Assembly (NCBI GenBank): GCA_948474755.1
Contig: CAOLHI010001841.1
Coordinates: 62,001-126,000, forward strand
Direction: 5' to 3'
Source of the DNA: Ctenosaura bakeri
Lineage: Eukaryota > Chordata > Lepidosauria > Squamata > Iguanidae
Length of the DNA stretch: 64,000 nucleotides
Shown in pieces: positions 34,531-46,090 of the stretch. A program made the position numbers and the translations under genes. The notes beneath the pieces were generated by a model. It was not told where the DNA came from. It made no database searches and saw only the letters and a program-made list of their open reading frames with translations. Each line of letters opens with the position of its first letter. Position 1 is the first letter of the stretch.

Positions 34531-36470
34531 TGTATAATCCCACATGAATTTAAGTATAACTTCTGAGAAATGCCCTTCATATTATCCTCACATCCCCAGT
34601 CAGGATGGCAAATGTGAATTATGGGAATTACACAACCACACAGCACCAGGTGGGGAAGCCTGCTTCAGAGTCTTGCCGTTTGTGTATTTACTGTGTTTGC
34701 TAGTTAGTTAGTTGGGCTATCTGTTAATTAAATATTTTTGGTTCATTGCTTAGGAACTTTTGAACAAATTAATCAGATAAATCAGATAAATTGAAATAAA
34801 TTTGCCTGATAATCAGAGATTTGTTTCTTTTTTGAGAAAAGCTCAGTGGTGACTGGTGACTCCTAGTCAGTGGAGTGCTAAATCTATAGTGGGTTTTAGT
34901 ACAAACTTTAAAGGAACTATCTAAGGTTCTGAAACCTACTCTCCAAATAGGGTCAGCACTTTGGACTCCTTCTGTAAAGCTCAGAGTAGAACCTGACGTG
35001 GCTTTACTACTCCACTGACACAGAAGAAAGTATACCAAGAAAGTATAAAAATGTACAACTCAAATGAACAATATGCTAGGAAGAATTCCCAGTTATGCCC
35101 AATGACAGTAACAAAGAAAATGCAAATTGAATGAAAATTAGTAAGTATGCCTTTAATTCACATCCACCCTATCCCACTTAAAAATGGTAGCCCTACACTC
35201 AGTACTCAACCAACAGTGTAATGGTAGGCATATCTACACATATGTAAGATTTACTGAAGTCCCAGGTAACTGTTAATAAGACAGTGCTATAAACCTTTAC
35301 TTGATTGGCATATCCATTCAAGTTTACAGGCTTATTCATTCATTGGTTGTGCTGAGTAGTGGAGAGGTAAATTTTGAAGTATTGTTGCTCATTGTGATAG
35401 TTCCCCTACTCCAAGTTCCAAAGAGTATCTAAAAATACTGGCAGCCGTGTTGATCCATACATATAACCCAATATATTTTATCACCAAAAGCACCAGGTCT
35501 TTTGAGAAGCTGGTGAGCTTTAATATTACAAAACAACACATACACAGATACTATGCATTTAAAGTGAGTATATACAATATATACTTGTTGAGAGAAAAAA
35601 TATCCCCCCTCACCAGCTCATACCATCTCCTTTATCCTAAATATGAGGATTATAAATATGCAAGGTTGAGGGAAAGACATAGAATAATTTAAGGATATCC
35701 TTGCTAATCAAAAAATCCCAGAATTTCAATCTTGTGAGCCTTGACTCTGCTGCACCACTACTGTATAGCTACTGGTCCAACCCAAAACATATTGCACAGC
35801 AATCACACTCTCCTAAATTCATTGAAACATTGGCCCAGTGAGTGCTTAGAATATTACAGCCTGAAATTAAAAAGTCAGAAATCTAGTTTCTTCCTCATAG
35901 AAGACTGTGTACATATTCATTAAGGAAAACAAAAGCAGAAACTGTGAGCCCTACAGAGCACATTTTGTCTGACCCTTTCCTGGGCAGAGCTTAGCTCTAC
36001 CTTTTTGAGGTCCCATGCAAATAGACCTCACTTACCTCTGTATTGCACCATTAACTAAGAATTTTACTTAAGGCAACCACACACACACACACACACACAT
36101 GTTTTCCCCAAAGGCAAAACAAGGACAATATGGGGACAATGGAGATGAAAGTCAGAGAACAGGGAATGTCCCTTGCAAATCAGAAGCCTTGAAACACATG
36201 TACTGCTGCTGAACTAGCTTTCTATTTGGGGAGACTATTTGTAACACAGCAGATCTTTGAATCCGATGCAAAGAGGTACAAAATAGCACTGTGTTATTCT
36301 TCTGCCTAATGACACTAGTCAAGTGAGTCGTATTACTGAAGTGACCAGGCCACATAATGAGCAAAATAAACTCTTTCCCTTTTCTCTCTGATATTCCAAG
36401 AAAATATCTTAGGCTATTATCTTGCTCCTATCCTAACGCACCTTTAATCTGATCTCTTTTAGGCAGAGCA
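34531..36470. other. No gene; unassigned, with (CA)n and a repeat fragment
   Basis: No gene recognised. (CA)n lies at 36078-36099. Text at 35441-35530 (GCAGCCGTGTTGATCCATAC...AGGTCTTTTGAGAAGC) resembles the left part of a squamate repeat whose right part is seen at 63187. Confidence 0.45.
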
Positions 36471-37130
36471 TACACAGCTTCATCATCCATTTCTCATTTT
36501 GCCTTCAAGTCCCTTTATTCTCTTCCTGGATGCTCTCCTTTGTACTTCTCCCCTCCTGCCTATACTGCTCCCCAGTTTATCTGCATTTTTTTTTTTTTGG
36601 AATTGTGATGCCCAAAAGCAAGCAGGGCTCTCCAGTAGAAAGGAGCCTCACTGCAGTTGTTTACAAGTTTGTAAGAGCAAAGGGAATGCCTCATTCCCTC
36701 CGCATCAAAGCTTCACAGATGAAAAAAAAAATTAAGCAACTTGAAAATGAATCTGTAGCATAGGGGTGGGGGAGAGATTCTGCAAACAGATAATGGACTG
36801 GATTTCATCTCATCAGTAATTGCGTATTTATTATTCGGCTGTTGCAAGGAAACATCACTTTGTGTTGATTAAAGGCTTGCCATCTCTCCGGTAAATATTT
36901 TAAACAAAAACAGGTTTTGATCTCTGTTGCTGTTGGGTTGAGGAAGGAAGATTCCATTAGTGTTACTATAATTAAGCAAACCTTCATGTCTCCATTATGC
37001 AGGGTTCTCAAATATGCTGTGTGAGCTTTGCGAATACATACTGCCCTCTGGCAGGTGGAAGGAAGGGCAAATGACAGACCCCTTTTGAGAGCCAACAAAA
37101 TAACCTTCTACAGAGGAAGCCTTTTCCTTT
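36471..37130. promoter_or_regulatory. Candidate conserved non-coding block
   Basis: A transposon-free, complex stretch with AT-rich cores (CAGTAATTGCGTATTTATTA, ACTATAATTAAGCAAACC). Overlapping short frames on both strands lack motifs. Proposed from texture only. Confidence 0.3.
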
Positions 37131-37363
37131 AAGTAAGGGATTTATAAACAATGGTCCAGAGCACTTTTCATGTAGAAAATACTTTAGAAAGACAGTAGTA
37201 TCTCTACAGCTTTGTTTATGTCCAAAGATACCCCACTTTTTAGCTGAAATATTAAAAAGTTAAGGCTGCTTGCCTCTTTAGCAGCAACCTGCCTCTTCTG
37301 TATTATAAGCAGCTGCAATGGAAATTTCAAAAGAAAACCCCACAGATCTTCTGTGTATGGCTC

Positions 37364-38275
37364 TGTTACTTCGGCCCAGGCCTACCCGGTGATAGCACTA
37401 GATATCTCTTTTGATATCAAAACCATTCGGCCTTCCTCTGCCACCCCACTCCACGCGTTTGCGTGGCCTCCGGACAAGCACGTACACAGGCGCGGCCGGT
37501 AATTGTTGGACTTTCCATTCTCCACCTAGGCAGGCAGAACAGAGCCACTCCGTTGCTTCAGGGACCTCTCCTGCAAACACCTTCTTGCTTACGCGCGACT
37601 CTAAACAAAGGCACCCGGCTCTGAGCCAATAGTCTTACAAAGCCAAGCTAAGCACCTTGTATTTGCATACTGGCTATACTATTGTTGATTCAGCGCTAAG
37701 CCGATCATGTTAAACTTGACCTTTTCCAAAGCTTTGTCCCGCTCCAAACTCTCACTGTTCTTACCGAGTATGGCATGGCCTGCAGTCACAATTCACCCTA
37801 TATAAACCCCCTGATTCCAAGAGCACCTCAGATCGCTCTAACTGCCAGCACCCCCCAGACCGCTTGGATTGCTCCGGACTTCCATCTCGCCTTGCTGCCG
37901 CTTTGTCTGGAGAGCTCCCTCGGCCTCCACACTGAGTTTCTTCCCTATCATCTTCAGCTTCTTCAGGACTACGAGAAAAGGTGCTGTATCACCCATTTCC
38001 CCTGAAATTCCATATTTCTAATTCTTCCGATAGCTGTGTGATTGTGGTGTCTTTACTGTTTGTTTGTCTTTCAATAAAAACATCATTTTTGCTATTTTAA
38101 AACTGTCTGACTGCTTGACTGACCTGACCCTGTAGACACTGGGTTGCAAGATCCCCGCTAAGTTACCCTGCCTCTCTCTAGCTTTAGTGAGTGCTCCAGC
38201 TAATTTCCCCAACTTTATGTTTGTGTTTTGGTTATTTGGGTGCCCCTCCCAGGACCCCCAGAGAACAGGGTAATA
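37364..38275 (+). mobile_element. Solo LTR, family 1 (912 bp)
   Basis: It starts TGTTACTTCGGCCCAGGCCT and ends GAACAGGGTAATA (CA altered to TA). A perfect GCTC duplication flanks it (37360-37363 and 38276-38279). TATA is near 37797 (CCTATATAAAC) and AATAAA near 38073. This copy and 23465 are the most similar pair and keep many CpGs, so are probably the youngest. Confidence 0.9.
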
Positions 38276-38309
38276 GCTCTATGCTAGGAAAATGGGTATA
38301 GGCCATGGG

Positions 38310-38410
38310 TGGGATCATGTGACCCTTCACATATTGTTGGACTACAACTCCCAGCATCCCTCATCACTGTCAATTCTGTGTCTAACAGCATCTGGAGGCC
38401 TGCCCAATTC
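38310..38410. repeat. Foldback repeat fragment (GTTGGACTACAACTCCC type)
   Basis: Arms TTGTTGGACTACAACTCCCA and CTAACAGCATCTGGAGGCC, as in a common sauropsid DNA repeat. Confidence 0.5.
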
Positions 38411-39022
38411 TCACCCCAGTACTGAAGCCCATAAAATTATGTGCATATCTACTGGTCTTTTCATTTTATTGAGCTCAGTGGCACTTACTTCTAGGTAAGT
38501 AAGTTTAGGAATACAACCTAAAACTTCTTTAATTGATGACAACTCTATTTTGAGGGTTGTCTACTTCACAAGTTTGGTGATAATTTGTGCTCAGGGCTAC
38601 AGAAATCTGCTGTTTGATATATTAAAATTTACTCTTCAGTCTAGAAGAAAATCACCAGAAATATGGAAGAAGTTTCTTAGTCCTAGGCTTATCATTGTAG
38701 GATCCTATGAGACAGATCACTTAATTAGATGAAAACAAATTATTCTAACAGGAAAAGTTAAATTTTAAAGGAATGTTCACTGAGAAGTGACTTTTAGCCT
38801 AAAGTTTTAGTTAGTCATAATAATGCAGGTGGAGGGAAGGAGAAAATTTGCAATCTTTGCTTCCTGGAACAGGTTCCACAAATGAAACAGAACCCCTAAA
38901 TAAAAGCAGCATTTCTACTGGAATTCCTTGTTACTTGAATATAACATCTGGGGCTCTGTTAATATGTCAACCTGTTTGCAATCCATTTTAGGATATGGAT
39001 AGAAGATAAATATTTCCAAAGA

Positions 39023-39071
<49 letters not shown>

Positions 39072-39335
39072 CTTTCCATAACAGTGTGGTAGTTTTCTAT
39101 GAAAGGGAGCATTCACCAGAGCACATCTTGTCTGGTAAGTAAGATACGTGTAACAGACTCAGAGATGAGACAAGGAGCATATGAAGTGTCTTACCGAGCA
39201 AGGTGACATGACCAGAGCTTTGGTTCTTCTATCTGAAAGACACTGGAGTTCTTTTTAAAGCTGCTCAATAAGCACATATACACAGGCATATATATTCTGA
39301 TTGCAGAACTGCAATTTTTTTCCAGTTGTTTTCTC

Positions 39336-39336
<1 letters not shown>
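38411..39336. other. No gene; unassigned, with a (GT)n tract
   Basis: No gene recognised. (GT)n about 45 bases long at 39025-39069. Confidence 0.45.
39025..39069. repeat. (GT)n microsatellite
   Basis: About 22 uninterrupted TG units. Confidence 0.96.
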
Positions 39337-39368
<32 letters not shown>

Positions 39369-39552
39369 GTGTTTTCAAGTCATTGTTGACTTATGGCAAC
39401 CCCAGGTGAACCTATCAAGGAATTTTCTGGGGCTCAGAGTGTGTGACATGCCCAAAGTCACCCAGTGGGTTTTCATGGACAAGTGAGGAATCAAACCCTG
39501 GTCTCCACATTCATAGTCCAATGGTCAAACCACTGTATCATGTTGGCTCTCC
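39337..39552 (-). mobile_element. tRNA-derived SINE with expanded (TTG)n tail
   Basis: The (TTG)n at 39337-39367 is the A-rich/CAA tail of the minus-strand element. It is followed by GTGTTTTCAAGTCATTGTTG, AAAGTCACCCAGTGGGTTTT and a head ending CCACTGTATCATGTTGGCTC. The tail grew into a microsatellite. Confidence 0.84.
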
Positions 39553-39616
39553 TTTATATTATCATCCAGACTCAGAACTCAATCTGTATTGTGAGTAAAA
39601 TAAGAATAGCTAGTTG

Positions 39617-40327
39617 CAGTGATGTATTTAAGTCTTTTACTCCAAGTTTCAAGTCAAGTCTCAAGTCCTGGAAGATACTTTCAAGTCAAGTCCCAAGTCA
39701 AATCTGGAAGTCAGCTTTATACCCCAATCAAAATTCCAGAATTATTGGACAGAGTCAAATAAAGTCAATTTTAACAATTTAAGCAGGATTGGGCCTCCAC
39801 ATTTGTGATTTTGCCATCTGCAGCTTTGAAAGTGGGGAATAGGATCCTTCTTACTGAAACTTCAAAAGCTTCCTCCTCAAACCTGTTGACTAACACATTT
39901 GCTGTTCCCCTCTGAGAAATGCACCCTGCACTCTGGGGACAAGTCTTGTCTTCCTCTCTTAGGAAAAAGTTTTGGAAGGCTCCTCCGATATGCAGCAGGG
40001 ATAGGCTGCTGAGCAAAGCTCGAGCCTGCCTCACGACCATTGCCTAACCGGTTTGCTGCTCCACACTGAGAAATGCACTCACACTTTGGGCTTGAGACAG
40101 ATTGCCATGCAACCAGTAGGCAGAAAGGGATGGAGGTGTTGTTCAGAGTCTCAAGGTTTCTGGATGAATGTGTTATGTTACTGAACCAAGGGCAGCAAGT
40201 CAGTCATTAAAAATATACAAGTCTCAAGTCGAGTCTGGTCAGTGCATTATATATTGCCGAGTCGAGTCACTGAAGCAACTTAAGTCTGACTTGAGTCTGA
40301 GTCTATCAACTCGCGTCTACATCACTG
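39617..40327. mobile_element. Non-autonomous hAT element (711 bp)
   Basis: It begins CAGTGATGTATTTAAGTC and ends CGCGTCTACATCACTG. A perfect 8-bp duplication GCTAGTTG flanks it (39609-39616 and 40328-40335), the hAT hallmark. Subterminal regions are rich in AAGTC words in both ends (39629-39715 and 40218-40320). Such arrays are known as transposase-binding candidates in hAT elements. The centre is unique and non-coding. The right flank is the 5' end of a CR1. Confidence 0.9.
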
Positions 40328-40335
40328 GCTAGTTG

Positions 40336-42689
40336 TTTTAGGGTTTGCCCTGCTTGCCTTGCAGACAATTTCATGGTCCAGAAGGTAGAAAAGGCAATTG
40401 ACTATTTTAGATCTGATCCTGGTCAACAGGGATGACGTAGTTGATGAGGTGGAGGTGGTGGGATCCTTAGGGGGGAATGACCATGCCCTCTTGGAGTTTG
40501 TCATTCAGTGGGAAGGAGAAGCCAAGTGTAGCCAGACATGCATCCTAGACTTTAAAAAAGCTGATTTCTGTAAACGTAAGGAGTTACTTGCTGAAATCCC
40601 GTGGTCTGAAAAGGAAAGGAGTACATGACGGATAGGAGTTTCTTAAAAGTGAGATACTGAAGGCACAATTTAAAACTGTGCCAATAAGGAGGAAAAATGG
40701 CAGGTGTCTAAAGAAACTGGAATGGTTCACTAAAGAACTCTCAGCTGAGCTAAGCGATAAAAGAAACATGCACAGGAAATGGAAGAATGGTGAAACCACT
40801 GAAGAGAAATTCAAGCAAATAACCAGGAGATGTAGGGAGAAGGTCAGAAAAGCTAAAGTGCAGAATGAATTTCGGCTTGCCAGAGAAATTAAAAACAATA
40901 AAAAGGCTTTTTAGATATGTCTGCAGCAAAAGGAAAAACAAGGAAATGATAGGGTCACTGCACAGAGAAGATGACCAATGACTAACAGGAGGAAGAGAGA
41001 ATGCAGAACTACTCAACACCTTGTTTGCCTCAGTTTTCTCCCAAAAGGATAGAAGTACTCAACCTGGGGGGTGGGGAGTGGGTGAGGAACGGGAGTAAAT
41101 GCAGCACTGACTAGGTAGAGAAGTAGTACAGGAATACCTGGCTAAACTAGATGAATTCAAGACTCCAGGGTCAGATGAATTACATCCAAGGATGTTAAAA
41201 GAGCTGGCAGAAGTCATTTCAGAAGCACTGGCAATAATCTTTGAGAAATCTTAGAGAACAGGAGAAGTCCCAGCAGACTGAAGGAGGGCAAATGTCATTC
41301 CCATCTTCAAGAAGGGAAAAAAGAGGACTCAAATAATTATCGCCCTGTCAGCCTGACATCAATACCAGGAAAGATCCTAGAGCAGATCATTAAACAATCA
41401 GTTTGTAATTACTTAGAAAGCAATGCTGTAATCACTAAAAGTCAACATGGATTTCTCAGAAATAAGTCATGCCATACTAATCTTATCTCTTTTTATGATA
41501 GGGTTACAAGCTTGATAGAGTAAAGGAATGCTGTAGATGTAGCATATCTTGATTTCAGTAAGGCCTTTGACAAAGTTCCCCATGACATTCTTGTAAAGAA
41601 GCTAGTAAAGTGCAGGCTGGACAGGGCTACTGTTAGGTGGATTTGTAATTGGCTGACTGACCAAACCCAAAGGGTACTTACCAATGGCTGCTTTTCGTCC
41701 TGGAGAGAAGTGACTAGCGGGGTGCCACAGGGTTCTGTCCTGGGCCCAGTGCTATTCAACATCTTCATCAATGACTTGGATGAAGGAGTAGAGGGCACAT
41801 TGATCAAATTTTCAGACAACACCAAATTGGGAGGGGTTGCTAATACCGCAGAGGACAGGATCAAATTTCAAAATGACCTTGACAGATTGGAGAGCTCGGC
41901 AAAAGCAAACAAAATGAGTTTCAACAGAGAGAAATGTAAGGTCCTACACTTAGGCAGAAAAAATGGAATGCACAAATATAGGATGGGGGAAGCGTGGCTG
42001 CAGAGCAGTATGTGTGAAAGGGATCTAGGAGTCTTGGTAGATCACAAGCTGAACATGAGTCAGTAGTGTGATGCAGCAGCCAAGAAAGCCAACACGATTC
42101 TTGGCTGCATCAATAGGAGTATGGTGTCTAGATCAAGGAGGTAATGATACCACTCTATTCTGCTTTGGTTAGACCTCATTTGGAATGCGGTGTCTAGTTC
42201 TGAGCACCTCAATTCAAGGAGGACATCAACAAGCTGGAATGTATCCAGAGGAGGGCAACCAAAATGGTGAAGGGTCTGGATGCCATGCCCTATGAGTACT
42301 GGCTTAGAGAACTCGGTATGTTTAGTCTGTAGAAGAGAAGGTTAAGAGGGGATATGATAACCATGTTTAAATATTTGAAGGGATATCATGTGGAGGAGGG
42401 AGTGGGCTTGTTTTCTGCTGCTCCAGAGACTAGAACAAGGAGCAATGGATTCAAGCTGCAGGAAAGGAGATTCCACCTGAACCCCAGGAAAAATTCCTAA
42501 TGGTCAGAGCTGTCCGGCAGTAGAATATATGCCCCGGAGTGTGGTGGAGTCTTCTTCTTTGGAGGTTCTTAAGCAGAGGCTGGATGGCCCTCTGTTGGGA
42601 ATGCTTTGATGTGTGTTCCTGCATAGCAGGGGGTTGGACTGGATGGCCCTTGTGGTCTCTTCCAACTCTATGATTCTATGATTCTATGA
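40336..42689 (+). mobile_element. CR1-type LINE, best-preserved copy (endonuclease end, RT, 3' end)
   Basis: The endonuclease C-terminus (ILDLILVNRDD, SLGGNDHALLEF) lies at 40401-40499. The linker follows. The reverse transcriptase spans about 41330-42066: LTSIPGKILEQII, VAYLDFSKAFDKVPH near 41540, SGVPQGSVLGPVLFNIF at 41713, then FSDN at 41809-41820 where CR1 has FADD. Stops occur before AVDVAYLDF, in the DW-RRA segment and after LNMSQ. The 3' end has ATTCTATG repeats at 42669-42689. ORF1 and the 5' part are absent. It cannot encode an active enzyme. Confidence 0.93.
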
Positions 42690-44139
42690 CAAAGTGATAA
42701 TGGTTTTCCCAGGGGGTTGACAAAGGAATCAGGGATGGGCTGATTGTCTTAACTTTACATGACAAAACATTGGTGGGAGTCATGATAATCTCTTAACATC
42801 TGGATGGGTGAGGAGTCCTGGAAGGATGTCCTGTAGGGTAGGATCACAGTAGGTCTCTGATGACTTCATCTGGGCAATTTCTTCCATTGTCTTTGTTGTC
42901 TGCACTTTTGAAAGGGTTATCACAGGCTCATTAGCACTGGCCTTTCCCACCTAATCCTCTCTGAACTTATGACCTGGCCATCCTGAAGTCATCTTAACCT
43001 GGCAATGTGCTTAGAGTCAGTGGAGTTTCCAAACATGCCTTTGGCCATAAATATGCCTAATTTATGAAAAATAGCACACCCCTCAAAGTCAGAGTATTGG
43101 GTGTGGGGTTTTTCCATGGAGCACACTGGGTCACAAGCCAAAGACAGGTGAAACTTACTTCTCTTTTCCCTTCCTCACATGGGGAATAGAGAGAACCATA
43201 ATTGTCCATTCACGATCTTCTACCCAGCAATTTGGATAGAAATGTAATGGTACTGGTGGTGTGAATTCTCAAACTAGCAAGGTGAGGGACTTGTGTCCCT
43301 TTGAATATAGTTGAATTACAACTCCTATAACCTTCCTTGTCATTGGCTATCCTGTCTAAAGATGGTGAAGATTCCAGACCACAAACTTATGAAGAGCCAC
43401 TCCTGTGGTCCACTTCTGCTCTAACCACTGCACCAGATTAGGAATGCCTGGTGAGATGGAAGTTTTAGTCCAACATAATTGCAGTGCCCCGGATTGAGAG
43501 AAATCTGGAACAGAAAAATATGAAGTCAACTGTAACAAAAACAACGACAACAATAATGATATAATTTTTAAAATCACTCATAAAAAAGTTAACACTTGAT
43601 AGTGAAGAGAAGAAAATATGCATTTAGATATAAAGGAATATGTTTATATAAATATATATATATATCAGACTGCACAAACTATGAATAATTTAAAAGCCAG
43701 ACAGCCAGACTCAGTGTTACTCACCTACCTATCTTTAGAAGAGAGAATTGTGTTAGATCAGGTTGAATCTTCTATACCTTTGGATTATTTTGTGTGTGTG
43801 TATGTGTGCGTGTGCGTGAGGAACTTAGTGTTCTTTAAAAGAAGACTTCAAAACACAGCCAGTATGGAACTGGAAAACTCAGAAGGCTTATAGCAAAAGC
43901 AAAACAGAACAAAAAAAACCTCCACAAACAAAAAATAATGGCAGAAATATTTGTCAAGGAAAAAAAAAAACTTTCCTTGTCAGTGATCAACCCAAAAGTA
44001 ACCACATCTAACAAACAGGTAATGGTCTTTATGAGTTTCTTTATATGGAATCAACACATATGCCAAGATAAGAAAAACAAATGGTGCTTCTTTCTAATCC
44101 AGTCATTTTCATAATCACAGATGCTCTAGTAGGCACATG
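42690..44139. other. No gene; unassigned sequence
   Basis: No gene recognised. Short TA repeats at 43650-43664 and a GT-rich stretch at 43789-43818. The 91-residue frame at 43618 spans both and is not credible. Confidence 0.45.
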
Positions 44140-44608
44140 GGCCCTTTCCACAGGAGGCATGCATCCTGGCATGGGGACACATGATGAGTGGGACCACAAT
44201 GATGCTTCCACAAAACATCTTCACAGTCCCATCCTTCTCACATCACCAGCCAGAGCAATAGCAGGGTAAATCATGTAGGGGTTTTCCCCATTAATTACTC
44301 CCGCTCGCTTACCTGTTTGTGTGCACTGTCTCCCATGGTCACACACACATGCCCAATACCGGCCAATCAGAAAAAACACCCTGGAAAAAGGCAACCAATC
44401 AGGCAGTGCAGGGTGGGGAAAGGGTAGGGAGAAGGCATCACCATTGATGCCTTTATGCAGAAGGACCAGCAGTGTTAATGCTGCTACTCCTCCACCGCCA
44501 AGGGATGCATGCAGGAGGGAGCAGTGGAAAATCATTCCTGTCCTATGACTGGTGATGCCAGGATCTGAACAGAGGGTCATGCCATCAGGCTAAGGTGCAG
44601 AAAGGGCC
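44140..44608 (-). mobile_element. MITE, family B-like (469 bp)
   Basis: It starts GGCCCTTTCCACAGGAGGCA and ends AAGGTGCAGAAAGGGCC, with flanks ATG and ATA. Subterminal inverted text includes CATCCTGGCAT with ATGCCAGGATC near the right end. AGGTAAGC reads on the minus strand at 44307-44314. It is less GC-rich than the other members. The 119-residue frame is spurious. Confidence 0.68.
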
Positions 44609-45730
44609 ATACTCTCTAGGATGGATAAATTTCTTTCCCCACATGTGTTCTAGACTACAGCTCCCAAACACCTTACCATTGCCATGTTGTGTGCAGATGG
44701 TGGCAATTATAAGTCAAAACATCTAGAAGGCCAAGGATTTTCCAACATTGAAATCACCTTTATCACTCTGATGTCCTGCCTAATTTGTGCTCACAAACTG
44801 CACTCAGAGTCTAATCAGAAGGGTTTATTTGGAGCAAAGCAAGCAAGACAACAACTTTCCTGAGAAGTTGCAGAACTACTGCATGTTGGATGGTTACAGA
44901 TTTTATATCTTGACATACAAATTTGAGCACACATAGAAATAATTAGTGGAAGTCATAAATGTCATATCATTCCATCAGCACCAGCGTTTTCCCAGATCCC
45001 TTCCATTGTTTACATATTTTTCATCCTGGGAGCAAGAAAAAGTTCCTGTCTCCTTATCATAGCTGTGCCCATTCTCATTATACCTTCCAGCTAGCTTCAC
45101 ATTCACCCTTCTGATCTTCCCTCCTTGCTGGATACAAAGTGACACCAAACAATGCAGCACTTAACTATTTGGTACCTTGGGATACTTTAGAACTTTCAAC
45201 TGGATACAGGATTGCAATCAGCAATTGGCAATTGATACATTGTAGTGCTTAGCAACCTATAGCCCCACAATAGCTTTCTATATCCCAGCAGGACAATGTT
45301 CTGCATGTTAATTTGGAAGAAAATCCTACATTGTTAAGTGGGACATACTTCGAAGTGCATGAATAATCCCAATATATGGGGTCCAGGAGATATGCTGGCA
45401 GAGTAAACTTCATATGCCCAGTGAACTGCTATTACACAGTGAGGAGGATAGGAAAAGTGGTAGTGGCCTGTTCATTTCCTCTCTCTCATCAACAGTAATG
45501 GGGATGGGATTATTCATGCCAGCAACAATCATATAGATATGTCAAGGAAACAAATGAGCTGTGATCCAGAAGAATTTTTACCCAAAACATGCCTCTGACA
45601 GGTCACTGGTTGAAAACAGTTGGTGCAACATCTAAGTTAGTAGATCCTTCTCCAAGATAGCTTTCAGTGGTACAAATGTCGTCACTTTGGTTTACCTCTG
45701 TTTCTTCCAGTGAAGCAGCATTTATATCAA
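44609..45730. other. No gene; includes a possible LTR-type repeat
   Basis: 44640-44740 resembles the GTTGGACTACAACTCCC foldback repeat. 44771-45290 shares ordered words with 28578-29060. It carries AATAAAC on the minus strand near 44825, followed by TCTGATTAGACTCTGAGTGC, as an LTR 3' part would. The boundaries are not defined. Confidence 0.4.
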
Positions 45731-45749
45731 TTATTCAGTCCCAAGGCCA

Positions 45750-46090
45750 GCCCCACCTTATGGCGATGTGAGGCAGTTGCTTCAAGTAGTGGTTTCTGGA
45801 AAGACTATGAACAAGATGCAGTGGTGCAGGGACAGGAGGGCAAGGGAGGAGTGCACCCTGGGTGGCACTTTCTTGGGGGTGCTGCCACTCCTTGCCTGCC
45901 CCTCCACGAGCTGTTGCCCCATCAACACATGCCATTGCCCCACCCCGTGTGCACCATCACTCCTCCCCCATGCACCTTTGTCCTGCCAACATGTGCTGTC
46001 ACCTCATTCATGTGCCTCTACCCCTACCCCGCTCGTGCCAGGCTACGCCACTGGCAAGATGTTAGAGGAGAGAGTGCATGGCCTGCTCCT
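45750..46090. repeat. GC-rich degenerate minisatellite-like repeat
   Basis: Irregular units of the type CCATTGCCCCACCCCGTGTG and CCCCCATGCACCTTTGTCC follow a GTGAGGCAGTTGCTTCAAGT lead. This looks like a known squamate repeat type. It opens four overlapping frames, up to 160 residues, which are not genes. Confidence 0.5.

Noticed and set aside
39595..39720. AAGTC-rich stretch taken first as a simple pentanucleotide satellite
   Set aside because: It is the subterminal part of a hAT element, with a matching array at the other end and an 8-bp duplication outside.
41710..42066. 118-residue frame with clear reverse-transcriptase motifs
   Set aside because: Genuine homology, but it belongs to a broken CR1 LINE and is not a host gene.
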